A DNA stretch of 57,214 nucleotides from Hymenobacter aerophilus DSM 13606 (GCF_000382225.1 NZ_KB907823.1:1-57214); one strand, 5' to 3'; positions 32,301 to 41,615 are shown, counted from the first letter of the stretch. Translations and numbers: made by a program. The notes: a model not told the origin generated them from the sequence alone.

Positions 32301-34595
32301 CCCGTCGCGCCCACGCCCGATAGCTACCTCGAGCAGCGCCGCAAGTCCTTCGATGCCGCCCGCGAAATCCGCGCCCGTCAGGAAACCGCCCGCCTCGAAG
32401 CCCTGCAAAAAAATCAGCAGCCCACGTCCGAGTCAGCAGGAGAGGAGCAACCCGACGACGACCCAACTGCCGCCGCCGCTATCCGCGACGCCAAGGTCCA
32501 CGCCCGCGAGCAGCAGCTGGCCGAAGAGCGCACCGAAGCTATTCTCCGCCGCACCGAGTTGGAGCAGGCCCTCGATACGCTGCCCCGCTACTGCTACGAG
32601 TGGTGTCAGAAAGCCCTGGAGCTGGAATCCCTGCTCAGCGGCGAGCAGCACCAAGCCACCACCGAGCTAAAAATCACCTTCGGTAAGGGCCAGCTCGACC
32701 CCGTCGACCGCCAGCACCGCACCCTGATTCTCCGCGAGCCGGCCACCTACATTCCCCGCAACATCGAAGACCGGCCCAACCTGGAGTTGGAGCTCACCCT
32801 GCTCAACGGCACCACCAAAAGCATCCTCATCGACGTGGCCAGCGTCAAAGACTTCACGCTCCGTGTCAAGCTGGCCAAAACCACGGCCCTCACTGATGCT
32901 GGCATCGACCTGGACCAGGTGCGTCGCTTCACCATCCGCGTGCAGTCACCCGCCTTCCTTGCTGAGGAACTCCGCCGCCACTTCAACGAGCTCGGCACCC
33001 GCCACGACTTTGCCCCCGATAAAGACCTCAAAGCCGACCTGCCCGCGCCCCCCCAAATCCGGTTCATCTTTGGCCCCCCCGGCACCGGTAAAACCCAGCA
33101 CCTAGCCGACAAGGAAATCCGCCGCCTCATGTACGCCCGCGACAGCGACGCCCGCATCCTGGTGCTCACGCCCACTAATAAAGCCGCCGACGTGCTCACC
33201 CGGCGCCTGCTCGAACCCAGCCGCCAGAACCCCCGCGTTAAAGTCGCCCCCGACTGGCTCGTGCGCTACGGCACCACCGCCGACCCCGACCTCGACCTGA
33301 TTCCCAATCTCGTTCAAGGACCGCAGGTAGCCGACCTCGATGCCCTCGACCGGTGCACGGTCATCACCACCGTGGCCCGCTTTCCCTATGCTACCTACGG
33401 TACCCTGCCCCCCCAAAAGCTGGCCGCCGCGCATTGGGACTACATCATTCTCGACGAGGCATCCATGATTCCTCTCGTGGCGACCCTCAACGTCATCTAC
33501 CAGTGCGCCAGCCGCTGCCGCGAGTTCATCATCGGCGGCGACCCGCTCCAGATTCCCCCCGTCGTGCTGGCCCCGCAGCTGGCCGAAGAAAACATCTACT
33601 CCCTCGTTCAGCTCAACGACTTCCAGACCCGCCGCACCGAGCCCCACCAGTACGAGGTAGTGCCCCTCGAAACCCAGTACCGCGCCACGCCCCCACTCGG
33701 GGCCCTCTTCAGCCACTATACATATAAGGGCCTGCTCCAGCATGCCCGGCCCCTAACCGGCACTATTCCAGTGTCCAATCAGCCTGGCATGCTTTTTCAG
33801 GGCCGCCAAGATGCCACTTTCGGCAAGCTCACCCTCGCCGACGTCACCATCATCCGTTTCCCCGTCCAGCCCGGCGAAAGCATCCTGCAAGCCCGCCGCC
33901 TGCAGCAGGGCAGCCAGTACCATCCTTACAGCGGTATTCTCGCCGCCGAAATCGTCCGCCACGTCGCCCACCACCTCAACCCGCTGCCCACCCCCGAGCG
34001 CCCCTTCCGCATCGGCGTCATTTCGCCTTACACCGCACAGGCCGCACTGGTGCGCGAAATCCTCAAGCAGATGCAGCTGCCCGCCGAAGTCATCGACCCC
34101 AACGAAAACGTCGGTACCATCCACGGATTCCAGGGCGACGAGTGCGACCTAGTCTTTGCCCTTTTCAGCCCCCCCGAGTACATCGCCACCGTCGCCCGCC
34201 GCCGGGGCATCCCCATGCTCGAACGCCAATACATCCTCAACGTCGCCATCAGCCGCGCTAAGGACCGTCTGGTTGTCCTCGTCCCCGACGAAAAAACCCG
34301 CAACCACGACGCCCTAACCGAGCTAAACATGCTATTGAGCCTGGCCGAAACCCACGTCCCGGCTCAGGGCGGCCAACTGCTCAACTACCACGCCGACGAC
34401 GTCGAACGCGCCCTCTTTGGCCGTGCCGACTACCTCACCGACCATTCCTTCAGCGCTGGCCACCAAATCGTCAACGTCTACGGCCCCACCGAGCGTCGCT
34501 ACGAAATCCGCCTCTCCGACACCGCCATCGACGTGCAGTTCAATCTTACTGCTGCTAAACTTTATACTGACCAGCGTACAAATAGTGGCAGCTAG
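29400..34595 (+). CDS. Giant fusion: sacsin-type GHKL ATPase plus SF1 helicase
   Basis: A 1731-residue protein. N-terminus: HATPase of sacsin type, with FLYELLQNANDAQ (about 44-56) and GKFGTGFKSVF (about 126-136). A long middle without recognised domain is followed by an acidic coiled coil (about 980-1090). The C-terminus is a UPF1/DNA2-like SF1 helicase: GPPGTGKT (about 1225-1232), LDEAS (about 1351), GGDPLQIPPV, LETQYRATPP, GTIHGFQGDECD, NVAISRAKDRLVV. No nuclease was seen. It starts a three-gene rightward run, divergent from mod. Similar ATPase-helicase proteins lie in defence islands; I cannot name a described system. Confidence 0.85.
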   Translation: MPHVALFEKLTQQRREQAAFLNHPDFAGVKRMVSHRHQNDTHFLYELLQNANDAQALEACFALYPDGLAFYHDAIRNQGAPFTITDPDLATTNRAARPGHVNAITSIGHGSKSENPDQQPQQGNTIGKFGTGFKSVFIFTNTPHIYDQQFAFSISDLIVPNLLRNEQAKPHFPWDATLHPTMFWIPFNKGDQNWTTKAYHDIAAALAGLRYPLLFLPNLRGIAWQVYDQPSHVPDQKPTSRGTYLREDEPLTQVPVELPGATVQLTSLLQEVTGSLATESGIKSTTFRFLLVSQAPKGRPDLKTELAFAIRPNGTLDADQLFEVFCYFSTKEAHDLRFIVQAPWSLGDSRELLRGSDPWNKVLIDQVADLLAAALPVFRDLPPFPAQQNSLEDTPRPSSLLTDSLLRLLPLDRAPLESASKRSGVSFLPLFIAVTKALRTQRLLPTSTGGHVTAANAYLSESEELLLTFAQPQLAQLTDNPAAAWVFASLNKSRSELVDYVLTLLPGGQARQQFTAPKLVRLFNHGFAAAQSTEWFAAFYRFLDTGPGRSLLITGERPLRNKPFLRLEPTSSDSAPSHASAWHDDNTFQVFLPAVTPVPGVKVLHPTLANDASLASFISLIGLGAPDLLAVIEGQILPRYKSDNLASVSDQEHLAHCRTIVECFIQTAPDKSRRERLCKALAKVPCLLAEHYTGLARWHRPGRCYLPSDTLTVFLGTTAKVPFLDRSLYAPLEAEYGDQVYQLWLSIGISDSPRIKQVVTTGSDVPWATQEYRYEETGHRSVSDEEVIDYQLEKLPDLICTPQSLAWSVNLFDFLVESVNRKADILSSTHSYFWNRYTRHVKPVTSTLVDNLIDYPWLFAADGQCYTVEQLRTQNLHLHPSYNDSSTAASELLAAIGLRTGQTFTDPRQQQAFDLLTQHLARGGSIDDVLQALRPAVQPPTPTPGTSPGLHLNPSITGIDDVPPPPTPVAPTPDSYLEQRRKSFDAAREIRARQETARLEALQKNQQPTSESAGEEQPDDDPTAAAAIRDAKVHAREQQLAEERTEAILRRTELEQALDTLPRYCYEWCQKALELESLLSGEQHQATTELKITFGKGQLDPVDRQHRTLILREPATYIPRNIEDRPNLELELTLLNGTTKSILIDVASVKDFTLRVKLAKTTALTDAGIDLDQVRRFTIRVQSPAFLAEELRRHFNELGTRHDFAPDKDLKADLPAPPQIRFIFGPPGTGKTQHLADKEIRRLMYARDSDARILVLTPTNKAADVLTRRLLEPSRQNPRVKVAPDWLVRYGTTADPDLDLIPNLVQGPQVADLDALDRCTVITTVARFPYATYGTLPPQKLAAAHWDYIILDEASMIPLVATLNVIYQCASRCREFIIGGDPLQIPPVVLAPQLAEENIYSLVQLNDFQTRRTEPHQYEVVPLETQYRATPPLGALFSHYTYKGLLQHARPLTGTIPVSNQPGMLFQGRQDATFGKLTLADVTIIRFPVQPGESILQARRLQQGSQYHPYSGILAAEIVRHVAHHLNPLPTPERPFRIGVISPYTAQAALVREILKQMQLPAEVIDPNENVGTIHGFQGDECDLVFALFSPPEYIATVARRRGIPMLERQYILNVAISRAKDRLVVLVPDEKTRNHDALTELNMLLSLAETHVPAQGGQLLNYHADDVERALFGRADYLTDHSFSAGHQIVNVYGPTERRYEIRLSDTAIDVQFNLTAAKLYTDQRTNSGS

Positions 34596-34624
34596 AATTT
34601 AGTTTTTTATTTGTTTCACCATTC

Positions 34625-34630
34625 AGAAGG
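34625..34630 (+). promoter_or_regulatory. Shine-Dalgarno-like site of the GmrSD-like gene
   Basis: AGAAGG lies 3 nt before the ATG at 34634. Most genes in the window lack such a site, so this one points to a different origin for the gene. Confidence 0.5.
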
Positions 34631-34633
34631 ATT

Positions 34634-36745
34634 ATGAAAGCCAACGAAACCAAAATTGACAAGTTTCTAGCGACCAATGAAACTACATTTACGATACCTG
34701 TTTATCAAAGAAATTATGATTGGTCTCTAGTACAATGTAAGCAATTACTACTCGATATTTTAGAAGCGGGTGGCAGTGATAAAATTAGCGCGCATTTTAT
34801 CGGTAGCATTGTATATGTTCACGACGATGTTTATGTTGCATCAGGTCTTACAGAATTAACGATAATAGATGGACAACAAAGACTTACAACAATTACATTG
34901 ATTTATGTAGCAATGTATTCATATGCTAAAAGTATAGGAAATGATAAATTGGCGAATAGGATATACAAAACATATTTGATAAATGAATATGCTCCAGATG
35001 AAGAGAAGCTAAAACTAAAGCCTACCGATAATAATCAGGCGGCCTTAAAATATATTTTAGGGTACAGTGATGATGTCGAGTTTAAAGGTTATTCTAGACT
35101 AGTTGATAACTTCATATACTTTAAGTCAACAATTGATAATTTGAATTTTGAAATAATTCAAAAGGGGCTATCTAAGCTTATATTTATAGATATTTCGTTA
35201 GATAGACAAAAAGATAACCCTCAGCGAATTTTTGAAAGCCTCAATTCTACTGGGTTAGAACTTTCGCAAGCTGATTTAATTAGAAATTATATATTAATGG
35301 GGCTAAATAGAGTAGATCAAGATAAGGTGTATAAGAAATATTGGGATGTTATAGAATATAATGCCAAGGATGAAAAAACAAATAGTAGTAAGGTTTCGGA
35401 ATTTATCAGAGATTATTTGACTCTTAAGAATAAAGAGATACCTAATAAAGGGGATGTTTATTTAAAATTCAAAAATAAATTTCCTACAGGTACTATTGAA
35501 TACTTGGAAGAGACCCTAATAGAATTAAGGTCCCTTGTTAAGTATTATAATAAATTAAATAACCCTAAACATGAAGCTGACAATGATATAAGAATACAGC
35601 TCGAATACATAAATAGATTAGAAATAAATGTAGCCTATCCCTTTTTAATGAAAGTATATGAAGACTATTCACAGGGCGTAATTGATAAAGATTCTTTTGT
35701 ATCATTATTGTTAACAATTCAGTCTTTCGTGTTTAGGCGTTTTTTATTAGGCCTTACGACTAATGCTTTGAATAAGATATTTATGACTTTATATGATAAG
35801 ATTGATAAGGAAAATTATTTAATATCATTCCAAAAATCATTACTTCAAAGATCGGGGAATCAAAGATTTCCAAAAGATATAGAAGTTGTTAATGCTTTAA
35901 AGGAAAAAGATTTATACAATATTAAGACAAAAAATAGAACATACTTATTTGAAAAGCTAGAAAATTATAATAATAAGGAATATATTTCAGTTGAAGATTC
36001 ATCGTTGACTGTTGAGCATATATTTCCCCAAAATCCAGAATCAAAATGGAAATCAATTTTAGGTTCAATTGAATATTCTTTTATAAAAGAAAGTCTTTTG
36101 AATACAATCGGTAATCTTACTTTGTCAGGTAATAATGGGAAATTAGGAAATAAGACATTTATAGAAAAGAGGGAAATGAACTTTGAAGGTAAAGAGCAAG
36201 GTTACAAATTCAGTAGGTTGTGGTTAAATCGTGATTTGAAGGATTATAAGGCCTGGGGAAAGAAAGAAATACATGAACGTTGTGACACAATCAGCAATAG
36301 ATTTTTGAAAGTATGGGCATTACCTCAGGTTAAGATAGATTCAGATGATGATAACGGTGAAATAAACATTTTTGATGCTGAAGAGCCTAAGAATAAAAAA
36401 CTTGAATATGCCATTTTCTTTGATGAAAAATTAAATGTTACTCAAGTCTCTAAGCTTTACATCGAGGTGATTAAACGGTTGTTCGAATTACAGCCAGGAA
36501 CTTTTTTTGCGCCTGAAATTTCAGCTAAAATAAAATTAAGTAAAGATCCTAACGCAGACAATTTGCGACAACCTGTCAAGATTAACGATTCCTATTTCAT
36601 AGAATCAAATATAGATAATGTGGGAAAATTCGATAGAATCAAAATTGTACTCAAAGTATTTGGATTTGAGGATGAACTCTTAATAAAGTATGATAACAAG
36701 AAGGAGTCAACTCAGATCCAGTTGCAAATGAATGGATTATTATAG
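34634..36745 (+). CDS. GmrSD-like type IV restriction enzyme (DUF262-DUF1524)
   Basis: A 703-residue single-chain protein. The DUF262 half starts with FTIPVYQRNYDW and FIGSIVYV and has the nucleotide-binding motif DGQQRLTT (79-86). The DUF1524 nuclease half has VEHIFPQN (His462) and GNLTLSGNNGKLGNKTF with the asparagines of the His-Me finger. An extra C-terminal domain of about 110 residues is unassigned. GmrSD enzymes cut phage DNA with modified bases, using NTP. The gene is strongly AT-rich between GC-rich neighbours, a clear sign of separate transfer. It lies 38 bp after the helicase gene. Confidence 0.9.
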   Translation: MKANETKIDKFLATNETTFTIPVYQRNYDWSLVQCKQLLLDILEAGGSDKISAHFIGSIVYVHDDVYVASGLTELTIIDGQQRLTTITLIYVAMYSYAKSIGNDKLANRIYKTYLINEYAPDEEKLKLKPTDNNQAALKYILGYSDDVEFKGYSRLVDNFIYFKSTIDNLNFEIIQKGLSKLIFIDISLDRQKDNPQRIFESLNSTGLELSQADLIRNYILMGLNRVDQDKVYKKYWDVIEYNAKDEKTNSSKVSEFIRDYLTLKNKEIPNKGDVYLKFKNKFPTGTIEYLEETLIELRSLVKYYNKLNNPKHEADNDIRIQLEYINRLEINVAYPFLMKVYEDYSQGVIDKDSFVSLLLTIQSFVFRRFLLGLTTNALNKIFMTLYDKIDKENYLISFQKSLLQRSGNQRFPKDIEVVNALKEKDLYNIKTKNRTYLFEKLENYNNKEYISVEDSSLTVEHIFPQNPESKWKSILGSIEYSFIKESLLNTIGNLTLSGNNGKLGNKTFIEKREMNFEGKEQGYKFSRLWLNRDLKDYKAWGKKEIHERCDTISNRFLKVWALPQVKIDSDDDNGEINIFDAEEPKNKKLEYAIFFDEKLNVTQVSKLYIEVIKRLFELQPGTFFAPEISAKIKLSKDPNADNLRQPVKINDSYFIESNIDNVGKFDRIKIVLKVFGFEDELLIKYDNKKESTQIQLQMNGLL

Positions 36746-36852
36746 GCCTAATCTTTCTGACACATTTGTCAATTCATCATCTCCCATAACCCTCGCCTCA
36801 GTTCCAACTAAACCGCCAGAGCAGGGGCGGAGTGCGTCAGCAGCCTCACACT

Positions 36853-39800
36853 ATGTCCAAACTGGCCCGCATCGAAGCCGAACTGTCCACTCTCAGCCCT
36901 GCCAACTTTCAAAAGCTCGGCGACGCCTACTTAGCCAGCTTCCGCAGCTGGCGCATCCAGTCGTGGGGCACCATGGTTGGGGCTGATAAAGACCGCACCG
37001 GCGTCCCCGATTCCTGGTGCCGGCTTCCCGACGACCGTTACATCTTCTTAGCCTACACCACCGCCGACAAAGACCTGCCCGCCAAACTCCGCAAGGACCT
37101 GGAGGACTGTATCAACCGCACCAAAGCCACCATCACCGCTGCACAAGTCGAGCGCATTTGCCTGGTCTTCAACCGCCGCTGCTCCCCCAAAACCGATGCC
37201 ACGCTTCACGAGCTGGCCCGCCTAGCCGGCTACCAGCTGGAGCTTATTGGCGTCGACGAGTTGGCCCATTACATCCTGGACTACCCATCGTTAGCAGCCG
37301 AGCTAATTAACCTCGACCTCGGCAGCGGCCAGCTAATCCATGCCCCCGACTTTATCAGCATCCACGAGCGCCAGGTTGGTACCACTCACTTCACCCAAAC
37401 CCTGTTCGGCCGCGACACTGAGCAGGCCGATTTACTCACCAAGCTCACCAGCTCCGATTTAGTGCTGGTTACGGGCCCCGCTGGCGTCGGCAAAACCCAG
37501 CTCGTACTCACCGTCGCGCAGGCCTATTGCGCCCAGTTGCCCGAACAGCGCCAGCTCTATTTCGTTTTCGATAAAAAGTCTCCCGACTTCATCCAAGAGC
37601 TGCAACTCGCCCTTCGCCCCGGCCAGCAGCTAGTGGTAGTGGCCGACGATGCTAACCGCGTCGGCCCTTACTTCGACACACTACTAGCCGAACAGCTAGC
37701 GCGTCCCGCCGGTACCCTCAAAATCATCGCTACCGTCCGCGACTACGCCCGCAACAGTGTCGCCAAGGCCGCGAACAAAACGCCCTACCACACGCTCGAA
37801 GTCCAGCCCCTAGCCGACGAAGCCATCCAGGCCCTGATAGCCGCCGAGCCCTACACCATCCGCAACGGCGATTATGTGCAACGCATCCTGCAGCTAAGCA
37901 ACGGTCACCCCCGCCTGGCCATCATGGCGGCCACGGCTGCCCGCGAAACTCAAAGTATCTACCGCCTGCACAACATCCACGATATCTACGCCGGCTACTT
38001 CGGACCCATCCTCGACGAGCTGGCGACCCACCAAAATCGTCTGCTCGGCCCGGTACTGGCCCTGGTCCATTTCTTCCGCGTAGTACACGACGACTACGCC
38101 GAGCTGGCCCAGTCAGTAGAAGCCGCCTTTGGCATCTCCCATGAGCAGTTCTGGCAGGCCGTGTACACCCTGCACGAAGCCGAGCTAGTCGATTTACACG
38201 AGGGCCGCATCGTTAAAGCCGCCGACCAGATTCTCGGCAGTTTCGTCTTCTACCGCATCTTCCTATCCGAGCCGGCCACGCTATCCTACGCAAAACTGCT
38301 GACCCACTTCTTTCCTCAGCAGCACAACCGTATCCGCGATACACTCTACGGTTGCATTAACGACTTCGGCATCGATACCATCCGCCCCCGGATTCAGCAG
38401 CCGGTAAAGCAGTGGCTGGCCCAACCCGACCTATCCGCCGAAAACCGTTGGAACTTCTACCAGGTATTCTGGCCCTTTCTCACCAGTCAGGTGCTACCCG
38501 AAGCCGCCGCTCAGTTGAGTGCCCAGCCCTGGCCCGTTTTCGAGGCGGGCAACTACCCCGTCCCCGAGCGTCAAAACCACGCCTACCTACGGGAAAACCC
38601 ACTCTACACGGTTCTCAAACGCATTTGCGAGAACGCAACCCCCGAGCTGTCCGATGCGCTTCGCCTCTTCATCGAGTTCCTAGCCAAGCACCCCGACCAC
38701 TTTCTCAAAGGCCTGGAATTTCTCCGCTCCATTGCGAGTTTTGACGCCCACCAGTACCGGCATCAGGGCCTCTATGTGCAGGAGGCAGTAGTCAAGGTAC
38801 TATCTATCGGGGCCCGTTCTGCCCTATGCGCTGCCTTCTACCAGTGGCTAATCAGCCATATAGTGCCCCCGTCCCTGGCTACGGTAGTACACGGTACGCG
38901 GCCGAGTCACAAGCCCAACGCCATCATCATATCTAACGACGAACTGCCCAAAAAGGGCAAAGCCCTCGAAGTGTGGCGAGATTCTCTCTGGCAGCTGCTA
39001 TTCAGCCTTTGCCCCGAGCACCCTAATTTAGTAGTCGAAGGCATCAGCACCTACCTCAAGCAGCGGCACAACGAAGCCAGCACCAACAAGTGGCGCAAGT
39101 GGGATGCCGACCGCCTCATCCCTTTCCTCTCCACCAACTTCGACTCCACTAGCTTCGCCCACTGTCGCCTCGTCAACCACTACAGCAATTGGCTCGAAGG
39201 CCGCATTTCCCACCCCGGCCTTACCCTACTCCGTCAGCAATTCAACTCCGAGCTATTCCGCCTCTACAAAGCCCTGACCTACGACCAACCCTACAGAAGG
39301 CATTCCGAGCGCAAAATTGATATCATCTACAATGGAGAAAAGCTCTCCGCTCACATCCGCACGCTTACCCAGGCACTACAGTACAAAACTTACCCACCTT
39401 ATACGCGCCTGTTCGACCAATACTTCCAGTTGCACGAGCAACTGGCGGCCTTACCGGCTCACCATCCCCCAGAAATTAGCCAAATCAACAACTCAATTGC
39501 CGAACTCCTGCACGAGCTAATTGAGCGTGCCCCCATCATTGCCAGCAGAGTAGTCAGCTACCTGCACGAACAGGGAAATTCGACTGGTTTAACTCCTTGG
39601 AAAACGATTCGGGCCTTAGCTCAGCAGCCCAATCCCAAAGCCAGCTATTCGCTTATTACGCAAGCAGAGTACCGGGCGAAAGAGACTTGGCAGTTATTAT
39701 TTCTCAAGCATCTTCCCCCCAACCAAGTTGCCCCTCACTGGCTCGAAGAACTGATGCACGTTCACCAAAGCGGAATCGAACATTTCAACTTCTACGACCT

Positions 39801-40638
39801 AACCCATTTCGAATCCATTGCTCCAACACTATACCCTGACCTACTAGCCATCAGCTTAGAGACGGCCGTGCGTAACCCAAAAGTACATATCTGCTACGCA
39901 GTTATCGAGCGGTTCGGGCATCATTTCACCGACCAGCAGCTTCCTCTTCTTAAGCGCTATTATCAGTGGTGGAACAGCAAGGAAAGTCAGTATGATTGGG
40001 GGTGCGAAGAACTAGCTGTACTTGTCCGCCGTGAGCCTGGCTTTTTACTTGAGGTATTCAATTTTGAAAACGACCCCGCAAATAGCTACCGTTATTACGA
40101 GCGGCGTCCTCTCACTTTTCTTTGGCAGGATGACAGCTATGAAGAACAAATTAGCGAGCTCTTATCGGCTTCAGCTCAACAAACTCGCCTACTGTCCCGA
40201 AGCAGACTAGTGAAAACCATATTCCCAGAAGGAGCGGGCCAGGAAGAAAAACTCCGAATGATTGATTTCATCAAACGGACCATCGAATCCAAGCCCGACG
40301 TAGAGGTAACAAAGCTGCTGGTCAAGGCTGTCCGCGAAAGCCTGTCCGACCAACTCATGCCCACGCTAGAACTGATTTTTCAAGCCTACCCCGAAAATCC
40401 CGACCAGCTGTTCCAGCATCTCAGTCTTATTCCTTCATCTCGCACCGCCGGCAGCAGCTGGATTCCCGTCTTTGAAGCCGATAAGGCAGTGTGGGAGCAA
40501 GTCCTCGAAACCATCAAGCGCCAGCCCACGCAAACCTTCGAGCTAATGGACTACCAACGCCATGCCCTCAACCGAATAAGTCACCTGAATCAGCAAATCA
40601 CCAAGGAAGCCGCCGACAACTTCGCCGACCCATACTAG
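36853..40638 (+). CDS. STAND NTPase with degenerate N-terminal restriction-like domain
   Basis: About 1261 residues from the ATG at 36853 (a GTG 7 codons upstream is possible). Residues 1-150 resemble the nuclease domain of restriction-type STAND proteins: FQKLGDAYLAS, KDRTGVPDSW (PD near 51), then YIFLAYTT (about 64-71), where the usual glutamate (EYTT) is alanine. The NTPase follows: GPAGVGKT (208-215), VVVADDANRV (about 262-271), IIATVRDYARNS. The remaining 800 residues are helical repeats, probably the sensor. Avs-type defence proteins share this plan. GC-rich at the 5' end, less so at the 3' end. Confidence 0.8.
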   Translation: MSKLARIEAELSTLSPANFQKLGDAYLASFRSWRIQSWGTMVGADKDRTGVPDSWCRLPDDRYIFLAYTTADKDLPAKLRKDLEDCINRTKATITAAQVERICLVFNRRCSPKTDATLHELARLAGYQLELIGVDELAHYILDYPSLAAELINLDLGSGQLIHAPDFISIHERQVGTTHFTQTLFGRDTEQADLLTKLTSSDLVLVTGPAGVGKTQLVLTVAQAYCAQLPEQRQLYFVFDKKSPDFIQELQLALRPGQQLVVVADDANRVGPYFDTLLAEQLARPAGTLKIIATVRDYARNSVAKAANKTPYHTLEVQPLADEAIQALIAAEPYTIRNGDYVQRILQLSNGHPRLAIMAATAARETQSIYRLHNIHDIYAGYFGPILDELATHQNRLLGPVLALVHFFRVVHDDYAELAQSVEAAFGISHEQFWQAVYTLHEAELVDLHEGRIVKAADQILGSFVFYRIFLSEPATLSYAKLLTHFFPQQHNRIRDTLYGCINDFGIDTIRPRIQQPVKQWLAQPDLSAENRWNFYQVFWPFLTSQVLPEAAAQLSAQPWPVFEAGNYPVPERQNHAYLRENPLYTVLKRICENATPELSDALRLFIEFLAKHPDHFLKGLEFLRSIASFDAHQYRHQGLYVQEAVVKVLSIGARSALCAAFYQWLISHIVPPSLATVVHGTRPSHKPNAIIISNDELPKKGKALEVWRDSLWQLLFSLCPEHPNLVVEGISTYLKQRHNEASTNKWRKWDADRLIPFLSTNFDSTSFAHCRLVNHYSNWLEGRISHPGLTLLRQQFNSELFRLYKALTYDQPYRRHSERKIDIIYNGEKLSAHIRTLTQALQYKTYPPYTRLFDQYFQLHEQLAALPAHHPPEISQINNSIAELLHELIERAPIIASRVVSYLHEQGNSTGLTPWKTIRALAQQPNPKASYSLITQAEYRAKETWQLLFLKHLPPNQVAPHWLEELMHVHQSGIEHFNFYDLTHFESIAPTLYPDLLAISLETAVRNPKVHICYAVIERFGHHFTDQQLPLLKRYYQWWNSKESQYDWGCEELAVLVRREPGFLLEVFNFENDPANSYRYYERRPLTFLWQDDSYEEQISELLSASAQQTRLLSRSRLVKTIFPEGAGQEEKLRMIDFIKRTIESKPDVEVTKLLVKAVRESLSDQLMPTLELIFQAYPENPDQLFQHLSLIPSSRTAGSSWIPVFEADKAVWEQVLETIKRQPTQTFELMDYQRHALNRISHLNQQITKEAADNFADPY

Positions 40639-40702
40639 AAGCCATCTACGCTGTTCCAGAATGCGGGAAATCAAGACTCAGGGTACCGGGCAACAATAGC
40701 CC

Positions 40703-40957
40703 TCACCGCAGCCGATAAAACTCCGGCAGCTGCGTATCGCGCACCTCTTCCAGCCACTGCTGTGCCTGTTCCGGCGTTTCCATCTTGTCTGGCCACAACC
40801 CAAATAATGGGGCCACATTGCTTGGCAGGCCCAAGCGCACCCGCAGCCCGTAGCAGCCAAATTGCTTCACTGGTGTCAAGTCAAACCGCAGCCCCCGGTT
40901 CATATACTCCCCAAAGATTTCCTCTAACGATTCCGCGTCCGGCAAATAGTAAGGCAT
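40703..40957 (-). CDS. Small hypothetical protein
   Basis: An 84-residue protein from MPYYLPDAES, convergent with the STAND gene. Features: acidic N-terminal helix (LEEIFGEYMNRG), a strand-rich middle (GCYGLRVRLGLP) and helical end (ETPEQAQQWLEEVRDTQLP). No family was recognised. It could be transcribed from an AT-rich promoter near 40960-41000. Confidence 0.5.
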   Translation of the reverse strand: MPYYLPDAESLEEIFGEYMNRGLRFDLTPVKQFGCYGLRVRLGLPSNVAPLFGLWPDKMETPEQAQQWLEEVRDTQLPEFYRLR

Positions 40958-41096
40958 AGTGTTTTTGCTATTTATTTTAGCCCACCTTTCGCCCGGTAGG
41001 ATAGGGGAGTTGCCCTTCGTAAAATGCCCGCTCATCACCACGTAGCGGTAAATATCACAAGCTGGATTTTGGTCAGGGCATTAAAGACGCCCAATT

Positions 41097-41118
41097 ATAC
41101 TAAATAAATTAGTAGTAT
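41097..41118. promoter_or_regulatory. Candidate operator upstream of umuD
   Basis: ATACTA and TAGTAT form a perfect 6-bp inverted repeat with a 10-bp spacer, 30 bp before the umuD start and overlapping an AT-rich promoter-like stretch. It could be a LexA-type or other damage-response operator; Bacteroidota LexA boxes vary, so this is tentative. Confidence 0.4.
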
Positions 41119-41147
41119 TGCAAAGCTGGCTTAGCCAGTTTCCTGCC

Positions 41148-41615
41148 ATGACTACTGTTGAACTCATCGATGTGGGCACGCCCACCACCACGCTCTGGCT
41201 GCCGCTGTTCGCCAGCCTCGTGCCCTGCGGCTTTCCCTCGCCGGCCACGGATGAGCTCGAAGAGCTTTTTGACCTCAACCGCCTGCTCTTCCGCCACCCC
41301 GAGGCCACCTACTTAGTGCGCGTGTCGGGCGAGAGCATGCAGGGGGCCGAAATCCACAGCGGCGACCTACTGGCCGTCGACAAGCACCTCGAAGCCGACC
41401 ACAACCACATCGTGGTGGCTGTAGTCGAGGGCGAGTGCACCGTCAAGCGCCTCGTGCGCCGCGGTACCGCTTGGTGGCTGCAGGCCGAAAACCCGGCCTA
41501 CCCCGATTACCCCATCACCGAGCCCGATAACCTGCGCATTTGGGGCGTCGTCACCCACGTCGTCCACGAGCTCATTCCCGGCCGCCTCACTGCCCTCATC
41601 CGCAGCCGCGACTAG
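41148..41615 (+). CDS. umuD: UmuD-like S24 peptidase, polymerase V subunit
   Basis: A 155-residue protein from the ATG at 41148. It has the self-cleavage dipeptide C27-G28 (LVPCGFP), the nucleophile Ser63 in VSGESM and Lys100 in CTVKRL, all at family spacing. After RecA-stimulated cleavage it would form UmuD'2C with the product of the next gene for translesion synthesis. Mobile elements often carry umuDC as a damage-tolerance trait. Confidence 0.92.
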   Translation: MTTVELIDVGTPTTTLWLPLFASLVPCGFPSPATDELEELFDLNRLLFRHPEATYLVRVSGESMQGAEIHSGDLLAVDKHLEADHNHIVVAVVEGECTVKRLVRRGTAWWLQAENPAYPDYPITEPDNLRIWGVVTHVVHELIPGRLTALIRSRD

